A stretch of 47,094 bases of DNA from Pigoraptor vietnamica. Lineage: Eukaryota > Opisthokonta > Filasterea. The position numbers were made by a program, and so were the translations under genes. Positions 1 through 11,100 of this stretch are shown here, piece by piece. The notes beneath the pieces were generated by a model. That model saw nothing but the letters and a program-made list of their open reading frames with translations. It was not told the origin of the DNA and did no database searches. Location of the stretch: contig CALSCQ010001580.1 of the NCBI GenBank assembly GCA_943704525.1, positions 1 to 47,094 on the forward strand, given 5' to 3'. Position 1 is the first letter of the stretch. Each line of letters starts with the position of its first letter.

Positions 1-63
1 GGGGGGGGAGGGGGAGGGGGTCCATCCCATCTGACCGCGGCCCCCACCTCCGTCACTGCGCAG

Positions 64-2936
64 GGCGTGCAGTACTTCCTGCGGCAGAACGCTGAGCACG
101 AGATTGCCTCCATGCGCCACATTCGCTTTCCGATTGGAAAGGCGCGGAACGTCCTCGGCGTCTGCGACTTCACCGGGACGCTCGAGTCCGGACAGGTGTG
201 CAGACACCCATTGTTAGGCGGCCCCGGTGTTCCACTTTGACTCGTGTGAATATCCTCGGGATTGCGCAAACTTAGTCGTACGAGGCCATCTGCCTAAAGT
301 ATCTGTCGTTATGAGTCCGTGGCATGTGACCTAAGGTCTCTCCGTGGTTCCATTTCCCTGACCCTCACCCCTCCCACTTCGCCCCTCTCTGGTCGCAGTG
401 CTTTGTTCAGTTTGAGTCTGTGATCGTCGGAAATGTCGCCGTCATGCGCAACCCGTGCGTCCACCCCGGAGGTACGGAAGCAGTTTTGCCGGGCGACCTC
501 TCGCTCGACCTCACTCACTCACAGCGCACTTCTCTACCTCAACTCACTTGACTCACTCACGTGCGCACTTCGCTCTTTTTCTTGACTCGCTCACGTGCGC
601 ACTTCGTTCTCACTTCACTCTTACCAACTGACAGACGTGCGCGTGCTCGAGGCCGTCCGCTGTCCGCGCCTCTCCCACCTGCACAACTGCATTGTGTTCC
701 CCGTCAAGGGCAAACGCCCGCACGCCGATGAAATGGGCGGCGGCGACTTGGACGGCGACACGTTCTGCGTGTGTTGGGACGAGGATATTGTGAACCACAT
801 CACTGTCGAGAAGCCGGCGGACGGCCCTTCGCAGCAGGCCGTGAACAACATTGCGAGCGGTGCCGACATCGTCCCCCTTCTCGTGCGCAACTTTGTGGAG
901 AGCGTCGCCGACAACAGCGTCGGAGTGATTGGAAAGGCGCATTTGGCGCTGTCGGACTACTTCCTGCACAATGGAAAGGGCGGTGTGAAGGCGGAACCCG
1001 CGAAGGAACTCGCGGAACTCTTCTTCGTCGCAGTCGACTCGGCCAAAACGGGCGTGAGGGCGTCGATTCCGGACCACATCAAGGGGATGCTCAACGGGAT
1101 TGGTGAGTGTGGGACGCGTGTGTGGCCGCGTATGTGTCGCGATGTCGCCGCTAGTGTGTGAAGAAGTGTGTGTGTGAATAGGTACACGTTCGTGTGTGGG
1201 TGGGTGGGTGTGGGTGGGTGGGTGTATGTGTGTGCACGGATGTGCGTATGTGTGTCCATATCAACCGGTCTTCGATTCCCTTTGTTTGTGGGTGTGGGAG
1301 AGTGCTGTGGCTGTCCGTGGTCGAGTGTGCGGATGCGATTGCGCGTGTGTGGCAATGTGAGAGTGTGTAAACATAAACGTGTCTCAGTCGCTGACTGTGC
1401 CAATACCCAGGCCGCCCGCATCACATGTTCGAGAGTAATACCCGTGTGGCGAAGAGCAAGACGGAGCGGCGTATCATCGAGGTCAGTCTCTGCTTCGCTG
1501 TGACTAATGCACAGTTGTCCGTTGTGCAATCGATGCTCTTGACTCTTGGGCAAACGGTGTTCGCGTTCCATAGAGCTGCGTCGCCTGTTGTCAATTGCAT
1601 GCACGTGTACGCTCATCTTGTCTTGGGCAAACGGTGTTCGCGTTCAATAGAGCTGCGTCGCCTGTAGTCAATCGCATGCACGTGGAGGCTCATCTCTGTT
1701 CGCATGCGTCGCTTCGCAGGTGGGCGCTGCTCACAAGATGTACCATTCGAGGTCCATACTCGGCATGCTTCACGACGCCGTCGAGAGTGCTATCCGTGCC
1801 CCCGCGGAGACAGCAATCGAGCCACGCGAGGACCCCCTTCTCATCCTCGAAGGCGTCCTCGACAACAAGCCCCTCCTCGAATACGCCAAGGCCGAAATGA
1901 AGGCGTACTTTGACGACGTCCGTGCCGTGATGGGCGCGACAGACACCGACGCCGACGGCGGCGACTACAACGCGCGCGTGGAGCAGCTCGAGGTCATTCG
2001 TCACAAGTACGAGGTGCGCTTTCTCTACGCCCCGTGCGACGAGGCAAACGACGTCACCGTGTCGTCACAGGGCGCGCTTGGCAAATGTGCCCCTCTCCCA
2101 ACGCATGATCCGGGGTGTCCCTCGGCGGCGGTCAACCGGGATGCGTCACGTGCTCCGCAGGGCGGCCGTGGGGAAGGGGCGTTTGATTCGGCGGTGGTGT
2201 CGCTGTACTTTCTGCCTTTTATGGGCGGACATGGGCAGGGCATCGGCACACAGGGTCACGTGAAGGCGGTGAAGTGCGTGTGTGGCGCCGTGCCGCAGAC
2301 GACGCAGGGGCCGCTGGGACGGTCGCGGATGCGGACGGCGCTCGAGTTGCGGCAGTTGGCGTCTGCGTACTACCTCGTCGCGGTGCGGAGCGTCATGCAG
2401 AAGTGGAAGCGCGTGAGTATTTTTTGTGTTTTTTTTCTTGACCGTGAGTGCCCCTGGCAGCGACTGCTCGAATGTGCTGTGACCCGCTCACAAGTGTGGA
2501 ATCACATGAATGTCCCTTGTTCTCTCGCGTGCGCCGCGTGTTCTTCTCGTTTTTCGCGCTACGCACAAGTTGCAGTCTTTCGGGTCTCATTTACACTCTC
2601 GCGCCTGTTACGTGGCTCTTATTCACTGACCCCTTCTCACCCGCGCAGCACGAGGTGGCTGTCCAAGCTGCGGAGACCGCCCTCCAAATCGCCGAACGGA
2701 GCGGAGATGCCGTCGCCATCGAGGCCGCGCGCGAGGACGTGCGAAAGCTCAAACTGGGACGGTCCAAGTGCTTTCTGCCCGCGCGCTTTCCGTGGGAGAT
2801 TGCGTACGACCGCCTCTTCGCGATTCGAAACGCGGCGCTGAACGCAAAACTCGGCTTGGAGCGCGAGCCTCAGACCATCTCGGAGCCCGCACTCGCGCGT
2901 GTGGGCGCGGGGGGGCTCGGCCGCTGGTGGCGGTGA
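64..2936 (+). CDS. Cellular RNA-dependent RNA polymerase (RNA-silencing type), C-terminal part; 5' end outside window
   Basis: Exons 64-195, 399-471, 635-1102, 1411-1481, 1720-2412 and 2649-2936 join in frame (about 575 residues) and end at a TGA. All introns are GT-AG. The protein would copy RNA into double-stranded RNA for small-RNA silencing. The family match is strong: the RNPCVHPG stretch (exon 2), the catalytic DLDGD at 745-759 inside GGGDLDGDTF (the DbDGD signature of QDE-1/RDR enzymes), then VGVIGKAHLALSDY and AVDSAKTG, both typical of the family. The last exon carries FPWEIAYDRLFAIRN, like the C-terminal tail of these enzymes. The start lies upstream of the window, so the N-terminal half is unseen. 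This is the cellular family, not a viral polymerase. Intron 4 contains a 77-bp tandem duplication. The family call is secure; membership of a particular silencing pathway is inferred. Confidence 0.9.
1545..1698. repeat. Two-copy 77-bp tandem duplication inside an RdRP intron
   Basis: Copies begin at 1545 and 1622, each with CTTGGGCAAACGGTGTTCGC, and differ at only a few positions. They fill most of the intron between 1481 and 1720. No coding sense is seen. Confidence 0.9.
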
Positions 2937-3589
2937 CGCGTGTGCGACCGTGTGTGCGTCGGCTTTTTGGTGGGATGTGTCAATGGAAGTTAAATCATGG
3001 CCAAAATTGAGTCGACTGCCTCTGTTAGAGTGTTCTCGTGAGCACCCTTGTTTCCAGTTGTCACCGCAATGTCACCTCTGTGGCACAGACGCAAAAAAAA
3101 AAATGATCTTTTTTTCCCCTTCTCGTACTGAAGACAGAGCAAAGTCGCGGCTCGCAGAGGAATGTGCGTGGGCGCGACAGCGAGCGTGCACCATGACTCA
3201 CGGGGAATCGAGCCGTGGGGGCGATTGTCTATTTACAGCGGCAGTGACGCTTCCGCCACTGAGCACGCCTCCGCACTTTTTGACTTTCTCAAATCGGAAT
3301 CTATTTGCAGTGGGTGACGCTTGTTTGTGTGCGTGAGGTCATTGTTTTGACAAAAAAAAAGTGGCACGGTGAACGGCGTGAATCGGCTTCGTGGAAAGCG
3401 AAGGGATGGCACTTTAGATGAAAGATAAGCCACACGCACCCACACCGGTAACAATGACGGGTTGGAGATAAAGGAGAAGGGAGGCAACAACCAGTGAGAA
3501 AAGGGGCAAAAAATGGCTCCGAAATTCTGGGGAAAGGAGAGATACCAGGAACAGGCGCACGTCAAGAAAGCACGCGAGTAGACTTGATG

Positions 3590-3590
<1 letters not shown>

Positions 3591-3627
<37 letters not shown>
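3591..3627. repeat. (CA)n microsatellite
   Basis: An uninterrupted run of about 18 CA units, outside any gene. Confidence 0.97.
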
Positions 3628-3629
<2 letters not shown>

Positions 3630-3658
3630 GTAGCACACAGCAAACGGGGGGAGTGGCA

Positions 3659-3731
3659 TGACGTCATGTAGATTGGTCGCATCGGACGCCTCTGATTGGC
3701 TGTGCGCTGTTCCATCCGACGCTCCCATTGG
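3659..3731. promoter_or_regulatory. CRE palindrome plus three CCAAT boxes
   Basis: A perfect TGACGTCA palindrome at 3659-3666 is followed by three ATTGG motifs (CCAAT on the minus strand) at 3672-3676, 3695-3699 and 3727-3731, about 20-30 bp apart. In other eukaryotes such a group would be a bZIP plus NF-Y promoter module. It lies about 0.9 kb upstream of the coiled-coil gene start, so it may drive that gene through a long leader or an unseen transcript. Function is inferred from motifs only. Confidence 0.35.
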
Positions 3732-4654
3732 CTGATGTGAGCGTGAAAAAGTGATGACGCGCGCGTGTTCGCATTCCGGCGCCCTCTCCTCCCTCTCTCC
3801 CTTCTCTCTCCCTCGCACGCACTCCCTCTCTCCCTGCATACCTCAGTCCCATACCTAACGCATACTCACGGCCTCTCTCTGGCATGTGGAGCGCCTCTCC
3901 TTTCCACTCTCCGTGCGTGCATGGGGGACGCTGTCCGGTAGCCAGCGGAATTTCCCCCGGTTTCGGGGAGTGAGGCTGTCGCGTCACAGTTTCCAGAGAC
4001 AGCACTCCTCCCCTCTCACACACGCACACGCACACCAGCATAGACACACACGTCATGCCCTCGCGCGCCACTTTCGACCGCGGCGGAAAGTGCTGCGGCA
4101 CACACGTGTGCGATAGCCACATGCCCATAAAGAGTTCTCTGGCTGTTCGGTCGCAGGCGTCGCATTGCAAAAATTGCTGCACGCGAGATAGGACTCCAAC
4201 CGGCATCTCACCGCTGGAAACCCTCGGCAACACTCACGATCGCCCCACCGACTACGCCTCGCTCACTGGGACGGGCGCACACAGCCAGCAGCTTGTGCTC
4301 ACGGAACAGCTCCCCACCGCGCGTTTGCAGCGCACGTCTTCAACGGATGCGCTTCGTCTGCACCAGCGACAGTGAGAACCTTCAAATAGGCGGACGGTGA
4401 GTCCATCTTCGCACTCGATTCCAAAGGATCGCCCTTTGGCAGACACTCTCTCCTTTCTCCGTCTGCGAACGCCCAAAGCGACAGGCGCAAAAATGAGTCG
4501 GCTGCGCGAAGTAGCGGCCTCCATTGTGAGCGCTTTTCCTCAACGCCGCCTCTTACCCCCCGCTCCCCTCGCCCCTCCCGCACCCCCCGCACTCGCGCCC
4601 TCGCCCACCGACGCGCAGCACACCCGCCACCATCACACGGACACGCACAGGGAA

Positions 4655-6774
4655 ATGGCTACAGCGACGCGGAAGGTCAACCGAATGAACTGCGCCTTCG
4701 AAGTGGACATCTCCGACCTCGTCGACCAGCGCGAGTCGTGGCCTGCCGTGGCCATTCGCCTCGAGCGCCACGCGCGCAAGAGGGAATGCCAGTCGTTCAG
4801 CGTCGGCGACATCGAGGCCCGCATGGAGGCCGCGCGCGAGCGCCGTGAGGTGTGTGTGTGTGTGCGTCTGCGTGCTGTGCGTGTGTGGTTGTGTGTGTGT
4901 GTGTGTGTGCGTGCGTGTGTGTGGGGGGTTGTGCGTGCGTGCCGCGTGTTTGTGTGTGTGTGTGTGTCAGGAGATACATGTTCTTGCGCCCGTTCAGCCC
5001 GCTGAACGCCTTACTCTCTCCCACAGGAAATCCTACGCCGTCGCCGTTGCCACAACAACGCCGACCTCTCGCGCAGCCGCGTCGAGGAAATGGACCGCGA
5101 GCGCCGCGAACGCTGCCTCCGCCGTATGCATCTCCGGTGGGTGACAGTACAAAGCGAGACTTCGAACTTCCGTGGTGGTAACTCGGGCGATTCGCTGTGT
5201 TTGGTTGAAAATTGGTTCCTCGCTGTGTTCTAACCGAGTCGCTGTCGCTCGCAGTGAGCTCCTTGCGGCGAGTGTGCGTCGGTCGTATGCCCGTCAACGC
5301 TTCGCTGAGGTCGAGCGCCAGCGCGAGAGGGCCGTCATCGTCCAGCAGCACGTGGGTACATGCAACAAGCGCGTGTATGTGTGTGTGCGCGTTGCGTGCG
5401 TGTGTGTATGCGTCAATGTGTGACTGTTTTGTCCATTGTACTCATCGCGCGCGTCTCCTTTCCACCGCAGGAGCGCATGCGAATGGAAGAGTTCCGCGAG
5501 CGCGCGCGCAAGCTTGACTTTGAGCTCAACTACGCGTCCATGCTTCGCGAAAAGCGGCGCATCGCCAAGATCGACCGCTGCAGGGAGGAAGTGCGCAAGG
5601 TCCGAGAGCACGTCGAGCGCCGCCGCGACATGCAGCGCAAGGTGCGTCCATCGCTAGAGCCCTCCCTCCGTCTGTAACAAAACCGTGGCGTGCAAAAGCA
5701 CAGTGGGCGTCTGTAACATGCCTTGCGTGTGGACAGTCAACACAGGTGTACGTCGAGGTCTGACTTTGAGCCTTGTGTCTCTCTTTTTTCCTCAGGCCAT
5801 TCTCAGCCGCATCTCGGTGCTTGAGGACGAGCTGTCCAAGGCAGAGGAGGCGCGTGAGGCGATGGAGGGCTCCCGCATTCGCCGCTGCCGAGAGCTCGCT
5901 GCGCGCCCGCACAACGACCAGCGCCCGCAGCTGACCCACGAGGCGATGCGGTCGTTCCACGCTGAGTTGCAGCAGAAGATGCAGGAAGCGTCCCTCCGCC
6001 GGTGCGTTTAATCGTTGCGCGGATGTCCGGACGTGCATTTCCTTACTGTCATGTCGTTGTCGTTACGTGCAGGTGCATGTGTTAATTGACATTGATATGC
6101 ATGCACTCACTGCGTTGCTTGGCGTCCGTCCCGCGTGCAGGCAGCGCGCACTGGAGGAGCGCACGGGTCACGCCAAGGACGACCTGCGCCGTGTCACCGT
6201 CGTCCGCGCGTCTGGACAGCCGCAGCCACCCGCCCATACCCGCCACGCGGCCTGCACGACCGCGTCCCCCCGCCCTCCCCGCCGCATTCGCGATGACTAC
6301 GTCGACATGTGCCCGCCTGCCATTGCGTTCTCCGGCATCCTTGACGGCACGCGCCGCATGTCGGCGAAGGAGAAGGGCTGCCCCGCGCTCGCCCTCGCCA
6401 AGGCCAACTCGACCCTCGGTCTCGGCAACTGCGTGCAGCGCACGGAAAGCGGCGCCATCATCGACGACATCGACTATCCCGAAGAAGAGTCGCAGGAGGC
6501 GCGCAAGAGTGAGAGCGTCGTCGCCGTGGCGGAGACGGTGACCCCCCTTGTGCCTCGCGCCATCCCCGTCCCTCCCCCGCTGCCGCCGGTCCCGTCGTAT
6601 CACCGCAAGCGCCGGGATGAAGAGGCGGTGCCGTCGCTTGTGATTGTGGATAGCGTGGACCTCGAGACGGAGGAGTCGTTTGAGGAGATCGACAAGAACG
6701 CGGCAGACGGCGCACCCGCTGAGCAGCCGGCGGGGATCGTCGACTGGGCGCTCAAGCTGTTCTACCTGCGCTAG
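4655..6774 (+). CDS. Charged coiled-coil protein, unknown function
   Basis: Exons 4655-4849, 5027-5136, 5255-5351, 5471-5641, 5796-6001 and 6141-6774 join in frame to about 470 residues. The start at 4655 was chosen for its strong context (GAAATGG); an in-frame ATG at 4493 would add 54 residues. The first about 280 residues are extremely rich in Arg, Glu and Lys and should form a long helix or coiled coil. The rest is low-complexity and acidic, with a proline run (PVPPPLPPVPSY) that could bind SH3, WW or EVH1 domains, and ends in a hydrophobic IVDWALKLFYLR. I recognise no enzymatic domain and no signal peptide. A cytoskeletal or scaffold role is only a guess. Confidence 0.75.
4850..4972. repeat. 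GT-rich microsatellite filling the 5' part of an intron
   Basis: Begins exactly at the splice donor of intron 1 of the coiled-coil gene and consists of (GT)n mixed with GC steps. Typical of introns in this window. Confidence 0.85.
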
Positions 6775-7268
6775 AGATGCCCTCTACCATCCTCCCCCGC
6801 ACCCCCCGCACAATCACTCTCTTCCTTAACTTTGTTTTCTTCTCTGCCTCCCCTTCTTCTCTCCTCTGGGCAATGCATGAAACGCCGGCCGCGGACTGCA
6901 CTCCCTTCACACTCTTTCTACCCGACTTCTTCTCTCTGACGGCGACACTTTGCCGTGTCGTACTTCGTCTGTGCACTTGCGCACGTACGAATTCTTTCTC
7001 TCTCCCATGTAAATAAGAGAACCCTTTTATATGAGCGTGCGTGCAACGAAATGAACCTGTTTCCTCCAAAAACGATCGATTCTCATGTGCCCAAAGACAA
7101 CTGTTGCAATGAGACGTGTCATGGTCATCTCTAAGGTTCACTACGACAAGCAGCCAAGACAGTACACCGGCAGACTGCGTACGAGTGGGCAAACATTGCG
7201 CATGAGTCCTTATTATACACTGCACGCACGCGCTCACGCAATCATCATCACTACTGCTGCAGGCGCCC
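6775..7268. other. Convergent intergenic region
   Basis: About 490 bp between the stop codons of the coiled-coil gene (+) and HECT-A (-). CT-rich near the left end. It should hold the two 3' untranslated regions. No clear AATAAA signal was seen. Confidence 0.6.
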
Positions 7269-10200
7269 TCACGCAAACTCGTATGTCGTGGCGTACGACG
7301 TGGCGGCGACCAGCTTGTTGAGAAGCACTTCCGCCGACGCATACATCGGTATCCTTATCGTCCGCCCGCACACGCCCGCTGTGGGAAGGTGTTCGCAGTC
7401 GGTTTGGCACCGGGCCGTCTGCGTGCACACGTTCAGCGAGACGTTGATGGTGTCGCCCGTGGCAATGGCCGGCGCGCCAGTTGCAAAGTAGATGAACGAG
7501 GACCTCTGCACGGCGGTCATGCGCTCGAACGCGGCCCGCAGCCAGTCGATTGCCTCGTCCCTCCCTGTCCCGTTCCCGATGCGACACGCCGCAAATAGCG
7601 CCTCCGCCGAAATCGACACGTCCCCAAACAGGAGCATGGTGACGTCCAGCGTCGACATCGGGGCAAACGCCGACGGCGAGACAATGCCCTCGAACCCCCT
7701 GCGCATCGCCGCCATTTCTCGCTTGCAGCGGCCCACCATCAGCTCCTCCGCGTGGAGCCGCACGTACTCCCGCACGTTGCGCTGCGTGACGGCGACGGTG
7801 CTCCCGTCCATTCCCTTCCCCGCAAGCAGGTCCGTTGTGCCCCCGCCCTCGGCGTCGCTGTGCGGAATCACAAACGTCAGCCCAGCAGCCTCCAACTCTT
7901 CCGCCGGCATGTCGAGCAGCTTGCGCAGAGAGTCGAACCGTGCTGGGCTGTAGAAGGCGAGATCATTCATGTGAAGCGGACGCCCGAGAAGCGCCTTGAG
8001 CGCAGGCCGCACAAGCACGAGGGGCACGAGTTGCCGTCCGAGCGCGGCAAGGCCCAAGTACCGCCCGATGCGAACGTACGACTCCTCGCGCTCCGCGTTC
8101 CAATCCACGCCCGCCTTCGTGCGAGGGACGTACGTGCCGTGAATTTCTGCTGGTGCGAAGAAGACGTCCGCAGCGGCGGGGACGTCGGACGCGGCGGCGG
8201 CGGCGGCGTCACCCGCGCCGTAAAGCACTTGGGCTTGGCGAACCAGCTCGGCGCCGAACGCCGTGAACCAGCCACGTACCACACCAGGCCCGCGACCGGC
8301 CTCGCCGGCAAACGTTACACTGTCCACGATACCGACATTCTCAGCCGTCCCAAGCGCCGCAAGCGAAGAAACAATGATGGAAGAGCGCGTCACTGTGAAG
8401 TTCAGCGACCTCCGGCCTGACGCGTTCAATTCGCTGTCCAACGCCGCGTCGACCAGTTCCTTCCGTTTCTGATGGCCGATGAATCGGCCAAGGTACGTGT
8501 TAGAATTCACCGTGCAAAGCACATCCGCGAGCGCATGTGTCGCCAGCGGCCATTGAGAAAACGCCTCCGTCGTCATCGGTGGGACGGACTGCGACGGCGA
8601 CTCCCCTTGCGACAGCAGCCGCGAGCTCCGTCGGCGCCCGGAATATTTGGCGGAAGGCGCGGGCATCTCGAGCGCGTCCGAAAGCGATGACGTTCCGCCA
8701 GCGGCGGCCTGCGTCACAATGTCTGCCGCACGCGCTGCGGGGCGATTTCCGCGCGACAGCGAGTCGGCGCGGTAAAAGAACGGATCGTCGTCGTCGCCAG
8801 CGCCGTCGCCTGTCTCACCGTGGGTTGTGGATGAGCGCAGCGCTGACACGTCCGTAAGGCTCACCGTCGCCAGCTGGCCCACAAGCACAGCGACAGAGGG
8901 AACTGTCGCCGCCGCGTAGTGGCAGGCGTTCACGACATAGCCGATGCTCTCTGGGATGCACACGAGCCCGCCCATCAGCCCGCGACCGCCCTCGAATGTC
9001 CGGATCAGTCCGTACACCGCATCGCAAGCAGCACGTCCTTGGTTGCCGGTAGCTGTTGCGAGTGGAGACCGCACGCTCTCGCGGAGATCGAGCTCGATGC
9101 TGGTGAGCGTGCACACGACGGTCGACCACACCTCCGTCAGCGCGGCCGCCAGCGCGATGCGCCCGGGAAGCATTTCCGACACGGACAGCCCCATTCCCTC
9201 GTGCTCCGTGACGAGGTCGCACGCAGTCCGCAGTGTGCGATAGTAGATCGTGCCGAGGACATCAAACGTCTTATCATTATCTCGCGAGGCTACGAGGGAT
9301 GCAATGGACGTGTTGATCGGGCCGGGTGTTACAAGCGGGGGTCTAAGGACCGCTGCAGGCGCAAGAAGCATCGCCAGTCGCACATCCAATTCGACGCGTG
9401 CGCTGTCGGCGCCGTGATTGGCCGACATGACGTTGCCCATTCCGTGAAGCAGCGGTTGCGCGACCGCCCGAGCAACCGTGGCGAGTTCTCGCACAGCGCC
9501 AGTCGGGTGCAATGCCATCAACACCTGGTAGCGTTCCACCATCGCTTGCGTTGGGTCACTCCGGCTCGAGAGGTGGAAGGCCGAGAACAACCGCGCCGCC
9601 GACCGCGCGAGGACTTCACGGTGCTGTTCCAGAGCTCGTCGAAGTGCAGCGACAAGCTCTCCGCGTGCCGCATTGAGCTCGTCCGATGTCAAGCACGACA
9701 CGAGGGCGTCCGCGCGCGAGTCGTCGACGGCGTCCGCACACCCGAGCGTTGCAACGCGCTCAAGCGAACCCTCCGGCCACGTCCCGAACTGCCAAGAAGC
9801 CTGGGGACGACTCAGCACGAGCACCTCAAACGGCGACAGCCCGCGAATGTTGCGATGCCCGAGGGCCCTGTCGGTCGCGGCGGCGTCCTGGTGAGCGAGG
9901 AGGTCGCACAGTAGCCGCACGTGCGTCTCGTTCGGCGACCGAACCGCAAAGAGCACGTGGAAGGCGTTGTTGTTCCTTGCGTTCACGGCGAACAAAGCGT
10001 CGGCGTCAAGCGCGTCCTTGAAACGAACGACGAGGTCACGCGCAAACTCCATGTCGCCCACATCCAGCGCGCGAACGACCGGGACGCGCCCCTCCGCATC
10101 ACGTGCCGCCAGAAGTCCCGCCACGTCCGCTGGCGAGGCAGCCTTGTTGATGAAGGACAACATGGCAGACCGGAACGCGCCCATTTCCTTGTCCAAAGCA

Positions 10201-11100
10201 GCGGGCGAAAGGGCGCACACAGTGCAAGCGCACGCGCCCGTGCGGACGACGACGGCCACCTCGTGGGCGGCGTGACAGTCCGACGCGCAGCCATTGCACA
10301 CGGCCGTTCCGCACGTCTTACATTCGAGGATCGACTTTGCCGCGTGGTCCACGCACGCGCCGAGCAGTTGCGAACGAGCGCTCGCAGCGGACGGCAGCAA
10401 CGCGTGGAGGAGGCTCTGCTTGCTGCCCTCCGTGTCCAGACACTCCCGAAGAGCAGACAGGCTCAGCGGCACGTCGCACTCCTCGCATGCCTTCAAGAGC
10501 CGCGTGATTCCAGAGAGGGCACGACCGTGCGCCACACACCCAGCAAGCAGGCGCTCGATGGTGGAGGGCCGGCGAGCGCACTGCCGCACGATGAAAGCGA
10601 GGAGAACCGCTATGGCTGGATCGCTGCGCCACGCAGCTGCCTCTGCCACACGTGCAAGCGCAGAGCCCTTCGTCCCGTAATCGCGGCATAGCATCTCCGC
10701 AGCGCCGTCGCCCGCAGACGCCACAAACTCCTCCAAGAGGTGCAGGATGAACGCGCCAAGGGACGGGTTCACGTCGTACGCGACGAGCGCAACTAAGCGC
10801 GGCGCACACTCGGGCATCTCTTGACACACGGCCCTCACTGCGGGCAGTACCGTACGCCGCCTCACCACCGTGTCAACAGTCGCCTCAAGCGCCTTCATGC
10901 CCGCAACCGCGGCGAGAGGGACGAGCGTGTCTGCCGAGGGTGTGCACCCGTCGCCGTGGAGACGCCGCATTGCTGTGATGCCACGCGCATTTTCCCACAG
11001 CGCCACTTCCGTGAGGCCCGCCACGACGACACGGCGGATATCGGTCACGAGCTGCGCGGGGACGAGCGTCAAGCGCGTGAGCGCTGTTAGACCTTGCACC
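7269..11100 (-). repeat. Left arm of inverted paralogous repeat (HECT-A 3' part)
   Basis: Inverted copy of about 39060-42880. Near-identical tracts (about 11100-9590, 9250-8530, 8320-7269) alternate with divergent ones (about 9590-9250, 8530-8320). Boundaries were estimated by eye from the translated and raw sequences. Confidence 0.85.

Larger units (their letters stand above)
2937..4654. other. Intergenic region between RdRP and coiled-coil gene
   Basis: About 1.7 kb without a convincing gene. It holds a (CA)n tract, a CRE/CCAAT cluster (listed separately) and CT-rich stretches near 3780-3840 and 4020-4060. The frame of the downstream gene stays open from 4397 onward, and an in-frame ATG at 4493 could extend that protein by 54 residues; this part is Pro/Ala/His-rich and looks more like leader than protein. 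Confidence 0.6.

Noticed and set aside
3195-3240. Possible tRNA on the minus strand (CGGCTCGATTCCCCG resembles a T-arm)
   Set aside because: Stem and loop lengths do not fit and no matching acceptor or anticodon stem was found.
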